13,298 nt of DNA from Discostella pseudostelligera (taxonomy: Eukaryota; Bacillariophyta; Thalassiosirophyceae; Thalassiosirales; Thalassiosiraceae). Of the stretch, positions 1 through 9,015 are shown one piece after another; within the stretch, counting starts at the first letter, position 1, and every line of letters begins with the position of its first letter. The notes under the pieces are model-generated. The model was given only the letters and a program-made list of their open reading frames with translations. It was not told where the DNA came from and did no database searches. A program made the position numbers and the translations under genes. Where the stretch lies: contig JALLBK010000470.1 in the NCBI GenBank assembly GCA_036940085.1, positions 1 to 13,298 on the forward strand, in the 5' to 3' direction.

Positions 1-875
1 TGTGTGTATTCTCGGCTCCAAACAAGTTCACCCCTCTGCGCTGGATGCGGTACGAGTGGACTGGAAATATTGTCCCCGATGACCGTTCCCATGTCAAGGT
101 GACCGCCTTACAACTCTCTAGCTTGAAGCTGAATATTTGTGGAGTTTCCGGTGGGCTACCTATTCCAAGCATCCGCGCTTGCATCCCCCGAATGATCTTA
201 TTGCGAAAGGATTGTTTGTCAATACCCAGTTCATGAAGCAGTACTTCCCCTCTATTATCGACAATTTCGAGGAAGTCATATCCAGTTATTCCATTTTCAA
301 GAAATATTCTACGTAGCGTTCATAGAGGTACAAGTAGTCGTTTGCAAATTTGGTGAGCCATAAATCATTATATGAATGTCGATAATAAATCATGTTCACC
401 GTCCAAAGTAAAGTACTTACTTCCCCACGTTTCTTGGAAGCTGAACACTATAAACAATCCAATCGGCTACTTCCTCCGCCGTTAACAGACTTTCCATTTT
501 TGCCCAATACGAAAGCATATCTGACATCTCTAACCCATTGTTGTGATTTTGATCCAGCCTTTCCATAATAGTACCAACTTCTTCATCTACCTCAAGTTGT
601 GTATCGAATTGTTTCCCCCCAATTTCATTTTGAAGAAATAATGCCACCTCTTCGGGTTCAATGGCTCCATCACCATCTCTGTCGATGGAGTCGAAGAATA
701 TACCTGATGCCTGAGTGCTAAGTATACCGTCGCCCAAGTGGTAATTATTGTCATGTGCGATCCTTGGTAGATGTTCCATTATTGCATTGACAACTATCGG
801 AACTGTGCACTGAAGCTCACTATTGTCAAGCTCAAAATTTTGCACTACGTCGATCGATGATGTGGATTTGGCCAT
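1..875 (-). CDS. EF-hand / SAM / fibronectin-III-like protein, 3' end beyond window
   Basis: Two exons are visible, 875-421 and 308-1, joined across a 112 bp intron; the frame stays open to the window edge. Numbering from M(875), a canonical EF-hand loop DRDGDGAIEPEE lies at about residues 65-76. A second, weaker loop, DQNHNNGLEMSD, lies at 108-119, with Asn at position 6 and Asp instead of Glu at position 12. A SAM domain follows from about residue 134, with WIVYSVQLP before the intron and ENGITGYDFLEI then LLHELGI after it. A GSPPETP linker leads into a fibronectin-III-like stretch with a conserved Trp (AVTLTWE) and Tyr (HSYRIQRRG). The role is probably calcium-dependent protein-protein interaction; partner and location are unknown. 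The order EF-hand then SAM recalls the luminal part of STIM calcium sensors, but no signal peptide or membrane segment is seen here. The start is uncertain: ATGs at 896 and 1112 are in frame upstream, but the extra sequence is basic and low in complexity, more like 5' UTR. Confidence 0.8.
309..420 (-). other. Intron within the SAM domain
   Basis: The donor is GTAAGT at 420-415 and the acceptor TAG ends at 309. The exon ends with two bases of a codon (AA) and the next exon supplies A, giving Lys. Without splicing, translation stops at the TAA inside the donor, halfway through the SAM domain. With splicing the whole SAM fold and an FN3-like region are read in one frame. Confidence 0.78.
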
Positions 876-1357
876 CGACACAAAATATATGAGCATGATT
901 GTTCTAGAGGGCAGTCTAAACCATATTCTATGCTGGCGATGATGAATACTATTGATTTGGCTGTGGTAGTGGTGGCTGCGGCGTCCTCGAGCGAGACGTC
1001 GCTTCTCACATTCACAGTTCAGTGGGTGATTCTCTGCGCGGCTGTGTCTGTCTTCCCGACCCATCCTTAATTCGACATGCCGCCGTTCTACAAGGGTGTG
1101 ATTGCTGCGCATGCTACGTGCTCTCTCAAATCTTATGTAGGAGTATCAAAAAAATTGGTAGAACTAGATATGGACAATTCAACATGGGATCATGAAGATG
1201 GAGACACGGCATGCATGAAGGTAAAATTGGATAGGGGTATTAATGGTACGATGCGATATTAGGAGATGGAATTCTGGTCTTCCATGGTCTTGTTGCGGCA
1301 GAGAAGGTTGCAGACGCAGGTTGGCAGCTAGCTGCGCATGCATGTCCATCATCCGTT

Positions 1358-1490
1358 CCGTCGGATTGAGGAAGAATACCTCAGCCTGTCCGTCGATGGT
1401 GCACCGTCTGTCCATCGAGGGGATGACTCAATTTCATCGTCTACCCGTCGTCGGCCGTCCGCAGCCGTCAGCGTCCAGCGTCCAGCGACG
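1358..1490. repeat. CCGTC motif cluster and AGCGTCC tandem repeat
   Basis: CCGTC occurs in the same orientation at 1358, 1390, 1404, 1445, 1455 and 1465; the last three are spaced exactly 10 bp apart. They are followed by AGCGTCC at 1470 and 1477 and the related AGCGACG at 1484. This could be a transcription-factor array or simple GC-rich drift; function is not shown. Confidence 0.4.
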
Positions 1491-1550
1491 GCGGGCATCA
1501 ATCAGCCTCACGCACCCATCACCATCCACCCATGCCATTCGCCATAGCCA

Positions 1551-1570
1551 TATACTATATCTATATATCT
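1551..1570 (+). promoter_or_regulatory. TATA-like tract upstream of the DUF1415 gene
   Basis: Alternating TATACTATAT and CTATATATCT lies 57-76 bp before the ATG at 1627, a plausible core-promoter position. Sequence resemblance is the only support. Confidence 0.35.
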
Positions 1571-1626
1571 AGTTCAAAGGAGTAGTTTACCATCTTCGAT
1601 GGTTCCAAAGCAAACCCAGGCAACCC

Positions 1627-3068
1627 ATGCGGCCCCTACATTCATCTAAAAGGATCAATACGATGGGCACTCTTTTCGGCGCCGTCGCTGCGATAGTAGC
1701 GGTCGTCGGCACCTCATCGTCTGTCACTGCGTTTGCCCCATCAATCCACCGCAGTTTGATCCACCATCCTACTTCCATCACTACCACTACTACCTCTCTT
1801 CGACTTTCCGACACTACCAACGATCCACTCGCAGACATGAGCGACGAACGCAAATCCAACTTATTTCAATCACTACTACGCGATTTACAAATCGAGGGTG
1901 TACCCCTCTTAGGCTGCGATGCTAATCAAGTTTCCACTCTCAACGCTGCCATATGGACCACCATGGCCGAATTAAGCGACAATCACGAAGCTCAACGAGT
2001 CTGTATTATTATGGAAGAAATACCCACTAGTGCATTATTGGCATTTGCCGAAGATTTTACAGTGCTCAAGACACAAGTTCGTCTTATGGAATATCTACCA
2101 GAATTGAAACGATTTTCGATTTCTGTTCTAGGGAAGGGTTTGGGTCCAGCATTACTTATTGAAACCGAAGAACGAGCAGCTGACGAAGAGAAGGATGCAG
2201 TGGCATCGTTGAAGGCGATAGAATCAACATATGACAAAGACAAAACTATCACGGCACTCAAATCATTCATTGGCCGCGTAGTAGTCGGTCTCGAGGCATG
2301 TCCCTACACGAAAAGTGTCGATTTGTCCGCGGTCGGGTTAGAGCAACGTGGTATTACACCTGGTCCAATCGGTTATCGATATTCACCCACCACAGATGCT
2401 TGCATGGCCATGTCCATGTTTTGGAATTGCATCTGTGATATGATGAGCACGCCGGAAGTGAACTTATCGTCGATTATGCTGTCACTTCCGGGCATTGGGA
2501 TGGGAACTACTCATGAGGCTCACAATCGATTTGCGGCCGTGGTGGAGTTAATGGGGCGATATCTTTGTTTATTCCGTGGTGATGGGGCATTTGGGCTGGT
2601 GCATTTTCATCCAGCGTATGATCGAGCAATTATCCATCCCTTGACAAAGCCTTCGTATGGACATCTACCTCCGATGAGTTGGCGTAAGTGAATCTATATT
2701 ATACGCGCCATGCTTTGTGAAAGTTCATCTCAGCACTGATTACTCATGGCTTTCTTCTTCTCTATCTAGTCCGTCCCATTCTTAAAATGGGTGGACATGG
2801 TGACAAAGCTGAAACATTAACAGACGATGAATTGGCACTCTCCAACTTCCAGCGACGTGCACCACACACAGCAATCAATATCTTACGAATGACACAAGTC
2901 AATGCAGCTGCGGGTAGTAAAAGCATTGTTGACTTGGATCTGGGAGATGGAAGGACAGAGAAAGCGAGTGGAATAACACTTTACACTAGAAACACACTAC
3001 GAATGGCAGAAATGGGAAGGGATGCTCTTCAGAGTGCAGTTGATGCAGAGGTTGCGATGCAGAACTAA
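1627..3068 (+). CDS. Plastid-targeted DUF1415-family protein
   Basis: Two exons (1627-2683 and 2770-3068) encode 451 residues. The N terminus has a short basic region, a hydrophobic helix (GTLFGAVAAIVAVVGT, about 14-29) and then VTAFAPS, with AFAP at 35-38. This is the bipartite signal-plus-transit layout used by diatoms to import proteins into the four-membrane plastid. An ATG at 1663 (M13) is an alternative start that keeps the signal. Residues 70-200 are a helical region I do not recognise. From about 212 the sequence follows DUF1415: FIGRVVVGLEACPYTKSV (compare the family's V-GLNLCPFA), LVHFHPAYDRA (324-334; compare FHP-Y) and RAPHTAINILR (382-392; compare RSPYPTLHLLR). The exon junction falls between the second and third motifs, so splicing is needed to complete the domain. 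The family is common in bacteria and of unknown biochemical function; conserved Cys and His suggest a catalytic or metal-binding role (inference). Neighbours give no functional hint. Confidence 0.8.
2684..2769 (+). other. Intron in the DUF1415 gene
   Basis: This is an 86 bp GTAAGT...TAG intron interrupting a codon after its first base (C|TC, Leu353). Without it the frame stops at 2689-2691, before the final conserved DUF1415 motif. The pyrimidine-rich stretch before the acceptor (ttcttcttctctatctag) is typical. Confidence 0.85.
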
Positions 3069-3225
3069 GTATGTTTTGGTGGCGTCTCTTCTGATGGCGT
3101 GAAATTTTCAGTGACGGAGCATGAGACGTAAGGAACGGATGTCACGTCGGTAATACAGAGATAATAAATACCAAACGGGTTAGCGCTATTTATATCTCGT
3201 TCATGCAATATCGTTCTTGTAAAAG
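3069..3225. other. Tail-to-tail spacer between DUF1415 and CAND1 genes
   Basis: Only 157 bp separate the two stop codons, so the 3' UTRs of these convergent genes must be short or overlapping. The only recognisable signal is an AATAAA on the plus strand. Confidence 0.6.
3163..3168 (+). terminator. Possible AATAAA polyadenylation signal
   Basis: AATAAA lies 95 bp after the DUF1415 stop. Diatom genes do not reliably use this hexamer, so position is the main support. Confidence 0.35.
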
Positions 3226-6200
3226 CTAGCTCTCGTCTTCAACGGCCTGGAGGAAGACTTGATGCTGCGAGCTGTTGTTGATTCGCTCGACAAACTCAGC
3301 AAACTTGCGATTTGTCATTGCTCCATCCAACTTCGATATGGCGATCATGACACGTAGTCCACTCTTTATCCACTCATGGACACGCTCGAGTTCGGTACCA
3401 GTCTTTTGTCCCTTCTTTTTGTTTACTGTCTTTTCTAGTGGAGCCACAAAAGTATCTGCTGCCGCAACCACATATGCAGGATAACGAGAGCAAAGCGCGA
3501 GGACAATATGGTGAGATTGAAGTTGAATGTCTTCAACATCCGCGAGAGCTTTGGCAATGACGGGCATGAAGGATGGAATGTCGAGACTGGCAGGACATTT
3601 TTCTAGGCAGGTGGAGAAGATATTGAGGGCTGCTTTACGAAGAGGAAGAGCATCATCCACCGTGTGTTTGAACGGTCCCAGATCAATCTTTCGCTCCAAA
3701 TTGAGTTGAGCGAGCGCTTCGATTTGAGGAAGGATTAGGTCCTTCACATAGGGTACGACAAGCTGAGGAGAGTGATGAACCGCTGAATAGACCATGAGTA
3801 ATGCAATATTCTTCACAGCAAGATCATCTTCTTTGAGCAGTCCGAGGAAGCCAGGCATGAAAGGACACAGTTCGGTTGGACTGACGTGGGAACAAATAGT
3901 TGGGTTAGGTGTGGGAGTCCAAAGACAAAACAATGAAATGACCAACGTCAAACAGCATTTACCTAATGGAACTGCCTATGGCAAACTTCACAGCGCTTCC
4001 TACCGTCCAGCGGACAATCGGTTTCTCCGGATTCGCTGCCAGCTTCTGCAACACGGGGAATATCGTCTTCGGCTCAATACAGGCCAACGATCCTAAACAT
4101 TCAGCCACCATCGACCGAACGCTCTCCTCATCACTCGCGCAATTCCTCTCAAGATGAGTCAGGATTACGGGAATATGGGAAGAAAGATCACCACCCTCCT
4201 TGTCACGGAAGCAATGAATGAATTCACGCAAGGCCGACAAGAGAAGATATTGCTTCTTACCACTGCTGCCCTCTAGCGCCGTAAGGATTCCAGGCAGAAA
4301 TGCATCAACAGCTCCAACGGTTGCCCTCCCTAACGCAAGCGCTGCGGCTTGCTTGATATCCTCATTCGATGAGTCAAAAGACTCTTTGTAAATTCGCTGA
4401 ATGCTGTTTGCTACCCCTGACATCGAGCTAAGGTCAACCTTACGTCCGAAATCTCCAGTCACCAAGAGATATAGCTGTGTTGACTGACTGCCCTTGTCAG
4501 ACTTTTTGATGGAGCTGATTGCACTTTTGATGAATTTCGTTTGCTCCGAGGGTGCCGCCACGGTAGCTATTGTTGCAATACATTCTGCCAGATTCGAAAT
4601 CACCTGCTTACTGCTCTTGTTATTGCCTGTGTCCAACTGCTGGACGAACAAGTCGCGGAGCTCTTCAAATGTCACGGCCTCGCTGGTAATCATTTCCTTC
4701 ACTAGAACTAAGACGGAGGACAAGGCTGGATCCTGAAGCAGAGGGGATTTGCACAAGTTCAGGGTAGCCGGAAGAATGTGACTCTTAACCATGGGGCCAG
4801 TAGAGGGACGAGCTTTCAAAATGGAGTGAGACGCCGATAGACTTAGATGGCAAACATGAAGGTCGGTATCAGAAATAACAGCACCAAGGTCTTTCAACAC
4901 TGAATCGTAAAGTCCGTCGTCCATGTCAACGTCACCATCTTTGCGAAGGCAGCGAGCCAAACTGTCGAGACACTGAAGAGATGACTGCCTGAGACCACTA
5001 CTCAGCTGTCGCAACAACGAGGCAAGCCGACTCAATGTCTCATTCATGATGAATGATAAATCCAAATCATTATTCGACTGTGCAGCATCGCTAATCTTGG
5101 ACAGGGTTTTGATGGCTGCAATGCGAGTTGTTTCATTTTTAAGCCGCTCCAAAATCAGCTCAAAGATTCTTGCCTTCTGTTCATTCGACAATGATGCATG
5201 AAGCACGGAAAGCAACGATGCCGATGCCGAAAGAGCACATTCCTTAATTTCCTGGTCAAGATCATGCTCAGCAAGGCGCGGCTCAATGGCAGCATAGAGT
5301 AAATTGGCAACTTCGGCCATTTCCGACTCACTAGCTGAACCGAGTATCATCAGATGAGGAACTTCCATCAAAACACGCAGAGCTTCGGCAATAACTTTGT
5401 ACCAATCTTCATTCACACAGTTACAAATCTCCGGAAGCATGATCGGAAGTAATGCACTTTTGATGTGCGTTGCATCATGCTGGTGAGGGTTGCATCGCGA
5501 AAGGAGGACACGCACAAGACAGAGAGCCTCGAGCTTGAGCGACTTGCTGGTTGCAGAGACATGTTTGTGCTTGACATCGTCGTTCACGGCGAGGATGGAC
5601 TTTAGATGGTTGAATACCGACCGAATCTGATCATATCCACCCACCCCTCCAGGGGCCAAACAAAGTGTGGACAACAATGCAATCGCGGAGGATTTCGAAC
5701 GCTCTCCACACTTCTTTGCACTGAGCTGTTTCTCACTAGCTTTGACAATGGCTGATGTGACCGAGGAGCGCAAATCCACCACAACAGTCCCCGCAGTCGA
5801 GAGAACATCCTCTTCCATCGAGTTCGAAGACGCCAACACTAGGACACCCGACGAGGCAGCCGACACGGTGTACGAGAGAAGCCGGGTGAAACATCCAATG
5901 TTGTCTACACGACAATTCTCATCCCTTTCTTTGAATCGATTGACAAGGGCGCCTGCCACGGTAGTCTTCACACTGGAATATTTCATCCATGCATACTCCT
6001 CAATCCAAAGCTTCGAAGGGTTGTATTTGGATGCCTCTACAACCGCGGTGAGTGTTCGAATGGCGCCACGACGGACTTTCCACTGCAATTGGCGTCAATA
6101 GGGCAATATTCCAATAGGTCAATCTAGATTCACAAAGAGAAGACAAGCCACAACAAAAGTTAACAAAAATCTAACTCACATTCTCATCATCCTCTTCGTC

Positions 6201-7718
6201 CGACATGTCATCCTCATCCGAATATTCCTCCTCCTCCTCCTCTTCTTCCTCTTCAAACTCATCATCATCCTCCTCAATCACATCCTCCTCTTCCCCATCT
6301 TCATTATTCTCATCCTCATACGAATAATTAGGATCATACCTCATGTACGCCAACGACGACAGTACAATCTGATCCAAATGGGGTTGAATCAATGTCGGAC
6401 AGCGCAATACAAAGGATTCAAAGCCCGCAAAGCAACTCTCCCGTAACTCAATCTGAGCTGCGGCCGCGGCATCCTCAGAAATGCCTCCTCTTCCTCCTCC
6501 TCCTCCTCCCAATACCATGGCAGCATTATCGTCAGCATTGGAAGTATCGGCCATAACCTCATCACTATCATAATTCTCATCATCATTCATATCCTCATCA
6601 TCTCCCGTAATCGCATCGGATGGATCGACAAATCGTAAGAAGATGGGTACAATCCGATCAATATGTCCTTGATTCAATCGATGCCCCACGGCACCGGAGA
6701 CAGTGCACATGGTCCGAATGAGGGATTGAATGTCCGTACTACTACTGGCCGATGATAGGGAAGAAAGGGATGCTTCAGCATCCTTTTGCTTCTGTGAGGC
6801 ATTCCGTGCACGTTTCTTACTCCCTCCCCCCGACTTATTATTACCACCAACTCCTCCCTCGGCCAAATCAATTTGATCCAAGATACGTTCCACAAGTCGA
6901 TGCAACAATGTATCCGAAATGACTGTGGCAAGAACACCAATGGTAACACCAGCACGTTTGCGCAATCGTGATGAATTGGGATTAGTACTGCATTGCAATG
7001 CCACGGCGAGCAAGGATTCATGCTGCATTCCAATACTAGTCGAGGTGGATCCAAATCTGGTTAATAGGTCGGTGAGCACGTTGAGACAGGCTAGTACAAT
7101 CTCTTCGGAAGATTTATCCTCGGACGATGATGATGATGGAGATGCAGCAGCAGCAGCATGTTTCGCACTAGTACTGCCACTGGAAGAAGAATTAGTATGT
7201 ATCCCATCAATCAACCGATTAATCAATCGATGACTAACCACATTCCCCATACTTGCGGGGATAGTCTCCACAAGAGTCTTGAGTCCAATAGCATACACAT
7301 CCCGTAAATCACTCTTGGATAAGTCCAATACAAGTGTGCATAGCCGATCGGCAATTTCAATCACCTGTTGTTCTTGTACAGTAGTTAGTAAGACACTTAA
7401 TGTTTTTACCGCGACAGTTTGAACGTCATTGGAGGAATCGTCGAGTAGGCTTAGTACTGCGGTGCAGATGCGACGTTCGGTTTGGGAATCAATTTGGGAG
7501 GTGGGTGGTGCGACAACGGTGGTGGCAGTGGCTGCAGTGGTTCCCGTAGCAGCAGTAGCAGCAGCAATGGTGGCGGAATTGGCTTGGGCGGCATTGCGTT
7601 TGAGTGCCTCACATAGGTCTGATATGGCCATGTAGCGTTCATCCTTGTCGTAGTGTTCGGTCTTTCTGAGGAGATCGTTGAAGTTCGTGGTGCCGGAGCT
7701 GCCGCTGGAACGGGACAT
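3226..7718 (-). CDS. CAND1: CAND1 (TIP120), cullin-RING ligase exchange factor
   Basis: Three exons (7718-6180, 6082-3963, 3880-3226) give 1437 residues, against about 1230 in human CAND1. CAND1 wraps around neddylation-free cullin-RBX1 and swaps substrate-receptor modules, in cytosol and nucleus. The protein is an array of HEAT-type helical repeats from end to end. Diagnostic segments are DLRDVYAIGLKTLVETIP (138-154), RYDPNYSYEDE (460-470), WKVRRGAIRTL just after the first intron, LVNRFKERDENCRVDNIG, and GPFKHTVDD (1288-1296) in the C-terminal TIP120 domain. Extra length comes from an Ala/Thr-rich insert (43-75), Ser/Ala- and Gly-rich inserts (175-205, 288-330, 404-412) and an acidic block (467-513) with a long Glu run, larger than the one at the same place in animals. 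The start is the ATG at 7718, just before SRSSGSSGTTNFNDLLRKT; upstream in-frame sequence has no ATG. No break or missing region is seen. Confidence 0.95.
3881..3962 (-). other. CAND1 intron 2
   Basis: This 82 bp intron has donor GTAAAT (3962-3957) and acceptor CAG ending at 3881. It splits a Ser codon (AG|T). The join reads FAIGSSISPTELCPFMPGF, continuing the HEAT repeat pattern in frame. Confidence 0.88.
6083..6179 (-). other. CAND1 intron 1
   Basis: This 97 bp intron has donor GTGAGT (6179-6174) and acceptor CAG (6085-6083), phase 0. Removal joins DEEDDEN to WKVRRGA, matching the continuous acidic-block-to-WKVRR junction of other CAND1 proteins. Confidence 0.9.
6226..6254 (-). repeat. GAG/GAA microsatellite encoding poly-Glu in CAND1
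   Basis: On the minus strand this is a near-perfect run of GAG and GAA codons within the acidic block. Because it is a trinucleotide tract, length changes keep the frame. Confidence 0.8.
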
Positions 7719-8045
7719 GGTCTCCCTCTTTCTCTCGACCCCCAACGATGGTGGTGGCTGAAGAGTTCAGTAAGGTGGTGATGGCGAAGCCGAAGTCCGA
7801 AGTCTAGACTATGAAATGGATATGGATTGCCGTCGAATGTCGAAGCAGTGTCAAGCTTTTTTTGCTACGATAGCTAGCTGCGGCCGTGCAAAAAACAAGC
7901 AACAAGCAAGCACAGTAGGATTAGCACTAAACAAAATATCATTGATAAGTACAAAGAGCCTCCATACATCAATTTATCAAATAAACAAATGATTAATAAT
8001 TTCTAGAAAAAGATATACTATTCACATAGTCCTTCAAGCCACAGA

Positions 8046-8057
8046 TTTGGCGGGAAA
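8046..8057. promoter_or_regulatory. E2F/DP-type binding site
   Basis: TTTGGCGGGAAA matches the E2F consensus (TTTSSCGC / TTTGGCGGGAA) exactly. It lies 313 bp before the J-domain start and 328 bp before the CAND1 start, so it could serve either gene. Confidence 0.5.
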
Positions 8058-8103
8058 GCTTGGCAAAAGATATTGCGGGAGGAGGTCCGAGCTGGTGGCA
8101 AAA

Positions 8104-8116
8104 TTTTGGCGGGAAG
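8104..8116. promoter_or_regulatory. Second E2F/DP-type binding site
   Basis: TTTTGGCGGGAAG is in the same orientation as the site at 8046, 59 bp further on. A weaker ATTGCGGGA at 8072-8080 sits between them. Paired sites are common in cell-cycle promoters of plants and animals; here binding is inferred only from sequence. Confidence 0.5.
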
Positions 8117-8358
8117 ACAGAGTCAGCAGCAAAAAATGCAATGATCAATGATGGCGACTACATCCGACGCGATGGGCGATGGCCAACGCCGATGATGGTG
8201 ATATGGTACTGGATCTTACTGGATGATCAATGATCACGAGGGGAGGTTCTTCGGGGAGAATAGTAATAATCTGCGCTAATCATGTTGTTTTAAGAGCTAC
8301 TTGTCCATTGGTAATTTCTGCGGGGGAAGAGGTGGTGGGTCGGAGAAGTCAAACAATA

Positions 8359-9015
8359 ATGTCACTTTCACGTCTTTGCTGGTCAGCACGCATCTTCCAT
8401 CTTTATCATCGTCGACCACCAACATCATGCCCATCATTGCCATCGCATCGAATTCAGAACATTTCCACTTCTGCTGCTAAATCCATGCTGGGGTTTTCAG
8501 ACGATCAACAATTTACTATCCGTGAGCTCCGTCATGCCTACTTTGAGGCTGCGAAACGATATCATCCAGATGTTCTCCGTCAGCGATTGGACGGAGATGG
8601 CAACAACAATGACGACAATAATGTAACCATTGATTTTCGGGATATCACAGATGCCTACGAGCATCTACTTAACTGCCCCGATCAACATCATGCTCATCCC
8701 CATCCCCATCAACACCACTACACTAACGAAGAAATGGACAACCTGATCACCATCAGCGAAGATGAAGAATACCGTCAGGCATGTCAAAGTCAACTAGGCC
8801 TACCCGCAGAAATTGTCGAGGAATCGAAACAAAACCCCATGTTTCGTAAATGGTTAATGGGGAATACTGATGCGGCACATATATGGAGAGTATTCTTGGC
8901 ATCGAATGGCGGGTTGGCACAGAAGTTGCGTCCGATTGCAGGATATTTGGGAAAGGGTGGAGCAAATGCAGAATTGAAGAAGTCGGAGACACGGCGACAG
9001 AGATCGAAAAGATGA
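8359..9015 (+). CDS. Small J-domain (DnaJ-like) protein, probably mitochondrial
   Basis: From the ATG at 8359 the product is 218 residues. The first 40 residues (MSLSRLCWSARIFHLYHRRP and on) are rich in Arg, Ser, His and hydrophobics with no acidic residue, as in a mitochondrial presequence. That is why I prefer this start over the in-frame ATG at 8230, which would add 43 residues. Residues 42-105 form a J domain: LRHAYFEAAKRYHPDV carries the HPD tripeptide (69-71) that stimulates Hsp70 ATPase, and FRDITDAYEHLL is the closing helix. An acidic Asn/Asp loop (78-89) extends the HPD-to-last-helix segment. A His/Pro-rich stretch (110-120) follows, then a C-terminal helical region (MFRKWLMGNTDAAHIWRVFL) that I do not recognise. 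There is no Gly/Phe region or zinc finger, so it is a class C (type III) J-protein, presumably a co-chaperone with a specific client. Confidence 0.8.
   Translation: MSLSRLCWSARIFHLYHRRPPTSCPSLPSHRIQNISTSAAKSMLGFSDDQQFTIRELRHAYFEAAKRYHPDVLRQRLDGDGNNNDDNNVTIDFRDITDAYEHLLNCPDQHHAHPHPHQHHYTNEEMDNLITISEDEEYRQACQSQLGLPAEIVEESKQNPMFRKWLMGNTDAAHIWRVFLASNGGLAQKLRPIAGYLGKGGANAELKKSETRRQRSKR

Larger units (their letters stand above)
876..1626. promoter_or_regulatory. Divergent spacer between the EF-hand/SAM gene and the DUF1415 gene
   Basis: This stretch separates two genes transcribed away from each other and should hold both promoters and 5' UTRs. No open frame in it has protein-like composition. It contains a cluster of CCGTC motifs, three short AGCGTCC-type repeats and an AT-rich TATA-like tract near the plus-strand gene. 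The segment 876-1112 is open in frame with the minus-strand gene but reads as basic, His-rich, non-domain sequence, probably UTR. Confidence 0.5.
7719..8358. promoter_or_regulatory. Divergent spacer between CAND1 and the J-domain gene
   Basis: About 640 bp lie between the two start codons. The half nearer CAND1 (7719-7920) is mixed sequence with a poly-T tract at 7857-7863. The stretch 7920-8035 is AT-rich. Two perfect E2F-type sites follow at 8046-8116. An in-frame ATG at 8230 could extend the J-domain protein but adds sequence without targeting character. No other gene is seen. Confidence 0.5.

Noticed and set aside
45..236. Plus-strand 63-codon open frame
   Set aside because: It lies antisense to the second exon of the EF-hand/SAM gene, which has clear domain motifs on the minus strand.
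876..1112. N-terminal extension of the EF-hand/SAM protein from the ATG at 1112
   Set aside because: The extra 79 residues are basic, His/Arg-rich and without pattern; later ATGs at 896 and 875 precede the coherent protein. Not excluded.
1179..1572. Overlapping open frames on both strands in the spacer
   Set aside because: Compositions are Ser/Arg/Pro-rich without domains, and they mirror CCGTC-rich promoter sequence.
5667..6101. Plus-strand 144-codon frame
   Set aside because: It is antisense to CAND1 exon 2, which carries conserved family motifs.
6674..7233. Alternate frames over CAND1 exon 1 on both strands
   Set aside because: They are shadows of the low-complexity but conserved CAND1 reading frame.
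8230..8358. Longer J-domain protein start at ATG 8230
   Set aside because: It would bury the presequence-like MSLSRLCWSARIF stretch 43 residues inside; the later ATG explains targeting better.
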